Source: Hadesarchaea archaeon (GTDB lineage Archaea; Hadarchaeota; Hadarchaeia; Hadarchaeales; Hadarchaeaceae). Taken from it: DNA of 6,233 nt. Of this stretch, positions 1-4,808 are shown piece by piece. The stretch lies in assembly GCA_003661465.1 (NCBI GenBank), contig QMWE01000059.1, forward strand, positions 1 to 6,233, given 5' to 3'. Every line of letters starts with the position of its first letter. Positions within the stretch are counted from its first letter, which is position 1. The position numbers and the translations under genes were made by a program. The notes below the pieces were generated by a model. It searched no databases and had not been told where the DNA came from. It saw only the letters and a program-made list of their open reading frames with translations.

Positions 1-396
1 GGCCGTGCCGTTTATCGTTACACTCACAAAAGTTTCTGCTGATCCAGATCCTGATTGTTCTCCATAGCCGCCACTGAAACTCAGCGCCGTATTTATCCCT
101 GCTCCTTCGTTAACTTCCATGATATAGCATTGCTCGTCTTCCCCAACGACCTCATGTACTATGTAACAGCTCATGTGTCCCGATGCATCGTAGTTAGTTC
201 CTGGCATGGATTGAGCTAGGTTTTCCATAAGTGCCGTGAGAATGGGAGTCAGATCTATATCTTCAGCACCCATGCTCCACGAGTCGCCAACATTCCATGT
301 CGGAACTTCCGCCTGAGATCCGGTTCCCGAAGCTGTCCCTATTAGAAGCAAAAACGCAAATACACCAATAATTCCGACAAACGTCTTTTCTGCCAC
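1..396 (-). CDS. Exported protein of unknown function, N-terminal part (runs off left edge)
   Basis: The minus strand is open for exactly 132 codons, from a GTG at 396 to the window edge. The start is favoured because the ORF opens with a typical signal peptide: a short N-region (MAEKT), a hydrophobic core at about residues 6-20 (VGIIGVFAFLLLIG), then a small-residue, Ser/Gly-rich stretch around 21-30. There is no lipobox cysteine, so it is more likely secreted or anchored elsewhere than a lipoprotein. The mature part begins PTWNVGDSWSMG, an opening often met in archaeal extracellular proteins of unknown function, and is rich in acidic, Gly and Ser residues. Two cysteines (about residues 77 and 90) could form a disulfide. 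A purine-rich GGGAAAAGG directly abuts the GTG, so the mRNA may be nearly leaderless. It is divergent from tiaS. I do not recognise the family; the missing C-terminus may carry the informative domain or anchor. Confidence 0.75.
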   Translation of the reverse strand, partial: MAEKTFVGIIGVFAFLLLIGTASGTGSQAEVPTWNVGDSWSMGAEDIDLTPILTALMENLAQSMPGTNYDASGHMSCYIVHEVVGEDEQCYIMEVNEGAGINTALSFSGGYGEQSGSGSAETFVSVTINGTA

Positions 397-454
397 CCTT
401 TTCCCAAAAGTTAGTATAAACCTTTCACTTAATAAAGGTGACTTAGAACCACCG
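397..454. promoter_or_regulatory. Divergent promoter region between the exported-protein gene and tiaS
   Basis: This is the only space between the two divergent starts. It holds two AT-rich elements usable as archaeal TATA boxes: GTATAAAC at about 414-421 (TTTATAC on the other strand) and TTAATAAA at 429-436. Either would place transcription starts very near the GTG at 396 on the minus strand and near the 455-473 start region of tiaS on the plus strand. The second element sits inside an inverted repeat, ACCTTT (420-425) and AAAGGT (434-439), with an 8-bp spacer. The right arm also supplies an AAAGGTGA Shine-Dalgarno-like string upstream of tiaS. Promoter assignment is inferred from position and composition only. 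Confidence 0.45.
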
Positions 455-1762
455 GTGCTACTGGTGTTGAACTTGATCGTACAGGTTGGAATAGACGATA
501 CAGATTCGAAAAAAGGCATGTGTACAACCTACGTGTGCGCCGTTGCTATCGGACGTTTAGAAGCCACAAATGTCAAAATCTTGGGGTGTCCTAAGCTGAT
601 CAGGTTGAACCCAAATTGGAAGCTCAAAACTAGGGGGAACTGTGCAGTCGCATTCACCGCGGAATTGGAAAAACGTCAAGTGCCCGCGTTTAAGGAAATC
701 ATCCTGCGCACCGTGAGGGAGCTGGCAGAACTTCAAGCGGAAGATACGAATCCTGGAGTCGTTTTTTATTATGGAGAAAAAATTCCTCTGAAATTAAAAT
801 CGTTTTCAAAAAAGGTGATCCAAGACATCGTAACGATCGAAGAAGCCGAATCGGTAGCACGTCTCGTCGGCGCGGAGATGTACAAGTTCAAGCTTGGTCG
901 GGGAGTGATCGGCGCGCTTGCGGCGATCGGCAATACTCTCGACTGGGACAGAACATTCGAACTCATAGCATATCGCACACCGGAAAACAGAGGGAGTCCA
1001 AGAAGGATAGATGTGAATTCGGTAATTGAGATGAACAAAAAAACTTTTCCACGAACGTTTGATAATCTGGACCCGACTACAGGGGAGATCAGAATCACGC
1101 CACACACTCCATGCCCTATCCTGTATGGAATCCGTGGAGAAACAGCAGAGATGGTGATCAAGGCCCATCGTCTAGTCAAAGCATTGGAACCAATCGAACG
1201 CGTGGTAGTGTATCAGACAAATCAAGGTACCGACGAACATCTTCGTAACGTGAAGATATCAGAGGCGAAACCATTCTGGTCAGTGGTGGTAAATGGGGTA
1301 GTATCTCAAAAGCCCAAGGTGATCCGAGGAGGTCATGTCATCTTTAGGATAAGGGACTCCACGGGGGAAATCGACTGCGCTGCATACGAACCCACCAGAC
1401 AGTTCAGAGAAGCCATGAAAAAATTGCTTCCCGGGGACGAAGTTCAGGTCTACGGTGGAATTAAGGAAAAACCTGGACTACCTCTTACAATCAACCTTGA
1501 AAAACTGAGGGTCTTGAAGCTGGCCTCTTATTTTAGAAAGGAGAACCCGCGGTGTCCGTCCTGTGGAAAACGTATGAAATCAGAAGGGAGAGGAAAAGGG
1601 TATTCCTGTAAGAAATGTAAAACAAACAGCCCTCCAAATTCAGCGAGGCTGATCAGGGTGAAGAGGGACCTTAACTTGGAGATGTATGAAGTTCCACCGA
1701 GGGCCCGCAGACACTTGGCCAAACCCTTGATCCGCGTCAAGTTTTCAACACGGGAATTTTAA
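455..1762 (+). CDS. tiaS: tRNA(Ile2) 2-agmatinylcytidine synthetase TiaS
   Basis: TiaS uses ATP and agmatine to convert C34 of the CAU anticodon of tRNA-Ile2 to agmatidine, so that it reads AUA rather than AUG. It acts on tRNA in the cytoplasm. The product is 435 residues from GTG 455, close to the usual length of about 420. The N-terminal hallmark GIDDTDS lies at residues 12-18, followed by GMCTTY in the kinase-like domain. A ferredoxin-like middle part follows, then an OB-fold at about 270-352, then a C-terminal zinc ribbon with CPSC (C367, C370) and CKKC (C385, C388). The start is uncertain. GTG 455 is preceded by AAAGGTGA (434-441) with a long spacing, whereas TTG 473 gives MIVQVGIDDTD, which matches where relatives usually begin; GTG 464 is another option. 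It is divergent from the exported-protein gene. The identification is firm; only the start is open. Confidence 0.95.
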   Translation: MLLVLNLIVQVGIDDTDSKKGMCTTYVCAVAIGRLEATNVKILGCPKLIRLNPNWKLKTRGNCAVAFTAELEKRQVPAFKEIILRTVRELAELQAEDTNPGVVFYYGEKIPLKLKSFSKKVIQDIVTIEEAESVARLVGAEMYKFKLGRGVIGALAAIGNTLDWDRTFELIAYRTPENRGSPRRIDVNSVIEMNKKTFPRTFDNLDPTTGEIRITPHTPCPILYGIRGETAEMVIKAHRLVKALEPIERVVVYQTNQGTDEHLRNVKISEAKPFWSVVVNGVVSQKPKVIRGGHVIFRIRDSTGEIDCAAYEPTRQFREAMKKLLPGDEVQVYGGIKEKPGLPLTINLEKLRVLKLASYFRKENPRCPSCGKRMKSEGRGKGYSCKKCKTNSPPNSARLIRVKRDLNLEMYEVPPRARRHLAKPLIRVKFSTREF

Positions 1763-1772
1763 CTCTATCAGT

Positions 1773-1821
1773 GGGGAGCTCCCCTGCAAAAGCAGGAGGA
1801 AAGGTCACCATCTGGTGATTT
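1773..1821 (+). promoter_or_regulatory. Cluster of three small inverted repeats in the tiaS-downstream spacer
   Basis: Three inverted repeats are packed into about 50 bp right after the tiaS stop. The first is the perfect 12-bp palindrome GGGGAGCTCCCC (1773-1784). The second is CCTGC-AAAA-GCAGG (1783-1796), which shares two bases with the first. The third is TCACC-ATCT-GGTGA (1805-1818), which two G-U pairs and one A-U pair extend to about 8 bp before a TTTAT stretch. GGAGG at 1795-1799 lies between the second and third and could alternatively pair with CTCC at 1780-1783. The cluster could end tiaS transcription or form a structured leader for the next gene. No poly-U tract typical of a strong archaeal terminator is present, so the role is undecided. 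Confidence 0.45.
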
Positions 1822-2270
1822 ATAGGAGAATACCGAACATCAAAGAGGTGTATGGATTGCAAGTACGTGTCAACATCAATTACATCTCGGCGGAGAGATT
1901 CTGGGGTCATGACCAGCCGGCTCCGGGAGGTTTACACATATCCACAAATGTCAACATCGTCGGTGTAGAGGCCAACAAGGAAAAGTTAACAGTTCCATTC
2001 GTCGTGACGATCGGGTACACACCATCTGTGGCACAGATAAGCATAAAGGGACAGGCGTTCATCTCGGGTAGTTCTGAAGAACTTGAGAAGATCCACCAGC
2101 ACTACAAGAACAAGAAGGCTCCGCCTCCTATGCTCCTACAGGCCATAGCTAACACGTCGCTAGTCGAGGCCACCATCGTCTCCCGGTCGCTTAGCATCCC
2201 CCCTCCCCTTCCTCTCCCAGGAATACCAAAGCAGAAACCGGACAAGGAGAGACCAAGCTATGTGGGCTAA
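1815..2270 (+). CDS. Putative SecB-like protein (archaeal, function unproven)
   Basis: The longest reading starts at GTG 1815 (151 residues). I suspect the true start is TTG 1857 (about 137 residues, MQVRVNINYISAERFWG): it has AGAGGTG (1844-1850) six bases upstream, whereas GTG 1815 lies within the 3' arm of a hairpin. GTG 1848 is also possible. The chain looks all-beta in its first 90 residues (INYISAERF, STNVNIVGV, VPFVVTIGYTP, AQISIKGQAFISG), then has a charged helix (SSEELEKIHQHYKNKK) and a second helix beginning PPPMLLQAI, ending in a proline-rich tail (SIPPPLPLPGIP). This order, particularly a beta-sheet domain followed by PP-x-LL and a C-terminal helix, resembles the SecB fold; SecB-like proteins have been reported in archaea (for example M. 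jannaschii MJ0357). The function would be holding unfolded or exported proteins, but this is inference from pattern, not a database match. There is no signal peptide or membrane segment. Confidence 0.65.
   Translation: MIYRRIPNIKEVYGLQVRVNINYISAERFWGHDQPAPGGLHISTNVNIVGVEANKEKLTVPFVVTIGYTPSVAQISIKGQAFISGSSEELEKIHQHYKNKKAPPPMLLQAIANTSLVEATIVSRSLSIPPPLPLPGIPKQKPDKERPSYVG
1844..1850 (+). promoter_or_regulatory. Shine-Dalgarno-like site favouring the TTG 1857 start
   Basis: AGAGGTG lies six bases before TTG 1857, a good archaeal spacing and match to the 16S tail. It supports the shorter form of the putative SecB-like gene. The competing GTG 1815 has GGAGG only at 1795-1799, fifteen bases upstream, with a hairpin between. 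Confidence 0.4.
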
Positions 2271-2282
2271 ATCCAGATCCAC

Positions 2283-4466
2283 GTGAAAAAAACAGATGTG
2301 CTCGATTGGGATGACATGTTCTTCAAAAGAAACATAGCACCGCCCCTCCTCTTGGACGGAAGTTGGAAATACAAAACCGATGTTTATGGAGAAGGAAAAA
2401 GCGCGGGATTCATGAAACCACATTTTAACGATAGTGCTTGGCGGAGGATGAGAATTCCTACAAATTGGCACTTGAGCGGTCTGAAAGATTATTCTGGAAC
2501 AGTTTGGTTTAGAAAACGTTTTCGAGAACCCGATGTAGATCTGGGAAAGCTAACTCTTCGTTTTGATGGAGTGGATTATTATTCAGAGGTTTGGCTCAAC
2601 GGTAAACGTCTCGGATCACATGAAGGATATTTTGCCCCATTTGAATTCGATATCACCGCACTCATCGAACAAGAAAATTTGCTGGCGGTGAAGGTGGACT
2701 CCCCGGAGGAAAAACCTGGAGTTTGGCCGAACCGAAAAAGGCTTGTCAAGGGAGTTTACAATCACCACGATTGCAGGCCCGGCAGCGTGAGTGTGGAAGA
2801 TGGCCAAAAGGGAAACACGGGAGGCATATGGAACTCGGTCAAGCTCATCTCCACGGGGCCGATAAAGATCGATAATGTTCTGGTCCATCAAAAGTTCAAT
2901 TCGGAAGGAGTCGTGACCCTGCATCCACAGCTTTACTTGCGTAACTTGGAAAAGACCAGATTAAAGGCAGAAGTTCTCATTGAGATCCAAGAAGAAGATG
3001 GCGTTCGATCTACGAAAGCTAGACGTCGAGTTACGTTTTCGCCGGGATCCAGAATTGTTAGATTTAGCATTCGTCTAGACAAACCTAAACTGTGGTGGCC
3101 ATGGGACCTCGGAAGCCAGAATTGTTACTCCATCAAAATCAGGGTAAGCGTCGATGGCACGCCCAGTGACGAAGTTGAACGAAGATTTGGACTTAGAAAG
3201 GTGAGTGTAGACCAGAACAGTTACTGGCACATAAACGGTATAAGGTTTTTTCCGAGAGGTACCAACATAATCCATACCCAGTGGCTTGCAGAGATGAACC
3301 GAAAAAAATACGAAAGAGATCTCAAGATGGTGAAGGAGTGTAACATAAATTTCGTTCGAGTCCACGCTCACGTGGAACGGGAAGAACTATATGACGTTGC
3401 CGATGAGATGGGAATTTTGGTATGGCAGGACTTTCCGCTTCAATGGTCATACGATAACAGCGATTGGTTCGTGAAAAAAACGATTCCAATGTTGAAAGAC
3501 ATGATTCACACCTTCTTCAATCATCCAAGTATTGCTGTTTGGTGTTGTCATAACGAGCCCCACGAACCAAATCGGAATAAGCTTGATCGTGCGCTGTACA
3601 AAGTCGCGAGAAAATTAGATGCCTCGAGATACATCCATCCAGCGAGCGAGTTCAAAGAGCATGTCTATCCCGGATGGTATTACGGACACTATCACATGTA
3701 CGTCGGCATTCCTGGGTGTCCACTTCCGACCGAATTCGGTGCACAGGCACTCCCAAATCTTGACTCGATGAAGAAGATGTTCAAACGAAAAGACCTATGG
3801 CCGCCAAACTGGAGGAAATGGGCCTTTCACGACTTTCAGTACGAGGAAACATTCCATGTCGCGAAGGTGAAGATGGGACGTTCTATAGGGGAATTCATAA
3901 AGAATTCGCAGGAATATCAAGCTAAATTGTTGAAGTTCGCCATTGAAAATTATCGCAAACGTAAGTATACTGGAATCACAGGCATTTTTCAATTCATGTT
4001 TATCGATCCTTGGCCCGCCATCACATGGTCCGTGGTCGACTATTTCAGAAGACCAAAAATGGGATATTTCATGTTACAGAAGATATATTCTCCCGTTTAC
4101 ATGATCCTGACACCGCATCGCGATGAGTTCTCACAGGGATCTGGTTTTTTCGGGGATTTCACCATATTAAATGATCTACATAGGTGGTTCAGAAAAGCGA
4201 AATACCGGTGGTGGGTAGAAACACCCTCGGGGGAGATCTTTCTTGAACGGAAGGGAACGATCGACATACCGCCAGATAGCGTGAAGACCATCTCACCTCT
4301 AGCCCCTATGGAGGTCGTTTTATTTCCGAAGGATGCCGAGACGGGAATTTGGAAGGTAAAAGGGTGGATCAAACACGGGAAGAAACTCATAGCTAAAAAC
4401 GAAGAGACATTCCGAATGTTATCAAGACCGAAAAACGTCCCCTCGTTCAAATATCTCGGAGACTGA
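2283..4466 (+). CDS. Glycoside hydrolase family 2 enzyme (beta-mannosidase / exo-beta-glycosidase type)
   Basis: A retaining exo-beta-glycosidase of family GH2, 727 residues from GTG 2283. Domains in order: sugar-binding jelly roll at about 20-195 (LDGSWKY, DYSGTVWFRKRF, VWLNGKRLGSHEGYFAPFEF, GGIWNSVKL); an immunoglobulin-like sandwich at about 196-312; a TIM barrel from about 316 (HINGIRFFPRGTN, NFVRVHAH, VWQDFPL); and a beta-rich C-terminal part. The acid/base is E425 in CCHNEP; the nucleophile is very probably E484 in PTEFGAQALP. W577 lies in DPWPAITWSVVDYFRRPK, which resembles the beta-mannosidase/glucosaminidase branch more than LacZ. Both catalytic glutamates are present, so it looks active; substrate cannot be read from sequence. 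No signal peptide is seen, so it is cytoplasmic and would act on imported oligosaccharides or internal glycans. It starts 12 bp after the previous stop without a clear Shine-Dalgarno, which suggests cotranscription. Its stop is 5 bp from the 3' end of the convergent tRNA-Gln gene. It may be an accessory or acquired gene. Confidence 0.9.
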   Translation: MKKTDVLDWDDMFFKRNIAPPLLLDGSWKYKTDVYGEGKSAGFMKPHFNDSAWRRMRIPTNWHLSGLKDYSGTVWFRKRFREPDVDLGKLTLRFDGVDYYSEVWLNGKRLGSHEGYFAPFEFDITALIEQENLLAVKVDSPEEKPGVWPNRKRLVKGVYNHHDCRPGSVSVEDGQKGNTGGIWNSVKLISTGPIKIDNVLVHQKFNSEGVVTLHPQLYLRNLEKTRLKAEVLIEIQEEDGVRSTKARRRVTFSPGSRIVRFSIRLDKPKLWWPWDLGSQNCYSIKIRVSVDGTPSDEVERRFGLRKVSVDQNSYWHINGIRFFPRGTNIIHTQWLAEMNRKKYERDLKMVKECNINFVRVHAHVEREELYDVADEMGILVWQDFPLQWSYDNSDWFVKKTIPMLKDMIHTFFNHPSIAVWCCHNEPHEPNRNKLDRALYKVARKLDASRYIHPASEFKEHVYPGWYYGHYHMYVGIPGCPLPTEFGAQALPNLDSMKKMFKRKDLWPPNWRKWAFHDFQYEETFHVAKVKMGRSIGEFIKNSQEYQAKLLKFAIENYRKRKYTGITGIFQFMFIDPWPAITWSVVDYFRRPKMGYFMLQKIYSPVYMILTPHRDEFSQGSGFFGDFTILNDLHRWFRKAKYRWWVETPSGEIFLERKGTIDIPPDSVKTISPLAPMEVVLFPKDAETGIWKVKGWIKHGKKLIAKNEETFRMLSRPKNVPSFKYLGD

Positions 4467-4494
4467 ACCATTGGTAGCCCGGGGCGGATTCGAA

Positions 4495-4511
4495 TTCGGC
4501 GGGTGCCCCCT
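4495..4511 (-). other. tRNA-Gln intron 3 (17 nt, T arm, position 53/54)
   Basis: It lies between the T-stem strand GGCGG and the T loop TTCGAAT. A complete BHB can be drawn. The outer helix is CGA (4520-4518) with TCG (4493-4491). The central helix is CGGC (4517-4514) with GCCG (4500-4497). The bulges are GG|A (4513-4511) and AA|T (4496-4494). The inner helix is GGG (4510-4508) with CCC (4503-4501), leaving a GGCA loop. The predicted cut sites coincide with the boundary required for a perfect 5-bp T stem. Confidence 0.9.
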
Positions 4512-4539
4512 CCGCCGTCGTCGGCTCCAAAGGCCGATA

Positions 4540-4559
4540 ATCAAGGGGAGGTTCTCCCT
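4540..4559 (-). other. tRNA-Gln intron 2 (20 nt, D stem, position about 24/25)
   Basis: A complete BHB can be drawn. The outer helix is CGGT (4569-4566) with ATCG (4538-4535, one G-U). The central helix is CAAG (4565-4562) with CTTG (4545-4542). The bulges are CA|A (4561-4559) and AT|T (4541-4539). The inner helix is GGGAG (4558-4554) with CTCCC (4550-4546), leaving an AAC loop. Cutting after the second bulge nucleotide on both strands gives exactly this intron and restores GCAT of the D stem. The exon between introns 1 and 2 is only 10 nt long (4569-4560). Confidence 0.88.
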
Positions 4560-4569
4560 TGCTTGACCG

Positions 4570-4593
4570 TTGTGCTCCACCTTTGAAGCGGAT
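4570..4593 (-). other. tRNA-Gln intron 1 (24 nt, D loop, position about 15/16)
   Basis: Removing it joins A14-G15 to CGGTCAA, the archaeal tRNA-Gln D loop. Splice motif: exon GTGT (4599-4596) pairs with intron GCAC (4575-4572, one G-U) as the 4-bp central helix. The bulges are AG|A (4595-4593) and AA|C (4571-4569). The inner helix is TCCGC (4592-4588) with GTGGA (4580-4576), one G-U. The outer helix is absent: the first pair would be G-G. This is therefore a relaxed motif, weaker than those of the other two introns in this gene. Confidence 0.82.
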
Positions 4594-4679
4594 CTACACC
4601 ACCGGGCTACCAATTAGAATTGTCGTCTTATTGATTAAAATAGCGGGCCCGGAGGGATTCGAACCCTCGACCTGCCGGT

Positions 4680-4696
4680 TTCCGCCGAGCATTCGT
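4680..4696 (-). other. tRNA-Lys intron 2 (17 nt, canonical position 37/38)
   Basis: It sits in the anticodon loop one base 3' of the anticodon. The outer helix is the anticodon stem itself. The bulges are TA|A (4698-4696) and AA|A (4681-4679). The inner helix is CGA (4695-4693) with TCG (4688-4686), leaving an ATGC loop. The central helix, CTCT (4702-4699) opposite GCGG (4685-4682), has a C-C mismatch and two G-U pairs, so the motif is imperfect. Because A residues flank both cuts, the boundary could shift by one base without changing the mature tRNA. Confidence 0.8.
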
Positions 4697-4725
4697 TAAG
4701 AGCCGGCTGCTCCGCCAGACTGAGC

Positions 4726-4747
4726 TTCCCGATGGAGTTCATCCATT
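4726..4747 (-). other. tRNA-Lys intron 1 (22 nt, acceptor/D junction, position 9/10)
   Basis: A complete BHB can be drawn. The outer helix is GGG (4756-4754) with CTC (4724-4722, one G-U). The central helix is CCCG (4753-4750) with CGGG (4731-4728). The bulges are TG|A (4749-4747) and AA|G (4727-4725). The inner helix is ATGGA (4746-4742) with TCCAT (4736-4732), leaving a 5-nt loop. The motif fixes the cut at 9/10 with G as position 9, rather than the 8/9 boundary that the tRNA consensus alone would also allow. Confidence 0.88.
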
Positions 4748-4756
4748 CACGGGCCC

Positions 4757-4808
4757 GGGCCCTGAATTGATTTATCAACATCTTAAATTAAGTGTTTATA
4801 GGGTGCTC
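4757..4808. promoter_or_regulatory. Divergent promoter region for the tRNA pair and dph5
   Basis: An AT-rich 52-bp gap between the tRNA-Lys 5' end and the dph5 start. It holds two near-palindromic AT elements, TTGAT-TT-ATCAA (4767-4778) and CTTAA-A-TTAAG (4782-4792), plus TTTATA (4795-4800). TATA-like sequence is available in both directions at plausible distances, but which element serves which gene cannot be told by eye. AGGGTG at 4800-4805 is a possible but close Shine-Dalgarno for dph5, so a leaderless or very short leader is likely. Confidence 0.45.

Larger units (their letters stand above)
4472..4608 (-). tRNA. trnQ-UUG: tRNA-Gln (anticodon UUG) with three introns, CCA encoded
   Basis: After removal of three introns, the transcript folds into a 73-nt canonical cloverleaf plus encoded CCA. 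Acceptor AGCCCGG (4608-4602) pairs perfectly with CCGGGCT (4482-4476); the discriminator is A (4475) and CCA is 4474-4472. The D stem is GTGT with GCAT. The anticodon stem TCGGC/GCCGA encloses CTTTGGA, giving anticodon TTG. The variable region is CGAC. The T stem GGCGG/CCGCC encloses TTCGAAT. The exons match the archaeal tRNA-Gln consensus (TGGTGTAG, then CGGTCAAGC). Introns fall at about 15/16, 24/25 and 53/54; the anticodon loop is uninterrupted. The 5' flank TGGT can also pair with the 3' ACCA, extending the terminal helix in the precursor to 13 bp (4470-4482 with 4602-4614). It lies downstream of tRNA-Lys on the same strand and is probably cotranscribed. Every stem is intact, so this is not a pseudogene. 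Confidence 0.92.
4644..4756 (-). tRNA. trnK-CUU: tRNA-Lys (anticodon CUU) with two introns
   Basis: Removing two introns gives a 74-nt cloverleaf. Acceptor GGGCCCG (4756-4750) pairs with CGGGCCC (4651-4645), with discriminator G at 4644; CCA is not encoded. The D stem is GCTC/GAGC. The anticodon stem GCCGG/CCGGC encloses CTCTTAA, giving anticodon CTT. The variable region is AGGTC. The T stem GAGGG/CCCTC encloses TTCGAAT. One introns sits at 9/10 and one at the canonical 37/38. Position 21 reads G rather than the near-universal A. The 5' flank repeats GGGCCC immediately before G1, making a GC palindrome (4751-4762). It is divergent from dph5, 52 bp from that start, and 35 bp upstream of tRNA-Gln on the same strand. 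Confidence 0.93.

Noticed and set aside
769..1179. Long minus-strand open frames inside tiaS
   Set aside because: They are antisense shadows of a confidently identified gene, with no recognisable domains and no start context.
4097..4471. Minus-strand 124-codon frame inside the GH2 3' end
   Set aside because: It lies antisense to the conserved C-terminal part of GH2, has no motif and shows low-complexity composition.
4472..4608. tRNA-Gln as a degraded pseudogene
   Set aside because: All stems are perfect after intron removal, the inserts have splice motifs at matching boundaries, and CCA is intact. Decay would not preserve this.
4475..4611. An alternative acceptor register using GGTAGCC/GGCTACC without encoded CCA
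   Set aside because: It would shift the D arm out of the archaeal tRNA-Gln consensus (TGGTGTAG) and leave position 8 as C. The AGCCCGG register gives T8, G9 and an encoded CCA.
4422..4613. A minus-strand 63-codon open frame across the tRNA-Gln gene
   Set aside because: It overlaps the tRNA and the 3' end of the GH2 gene; the translation is Arg/Pro-rich noise from GC-rich tRNA stems.
4727..4748. tRNA-Lys intron placed at 8/9
   Set aside because: The mature length would be the same, but no 4-bp central helix forms in that register; the 9/10 register gives a complete splice motif.
4767..4808. Upstream TTG start for dph5
   Set aside because: It adds residues with no similarity to Dph5 N-termini and runs through the promoter region. 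MLIFIGLGL from ATG 4809 is the normal family start.
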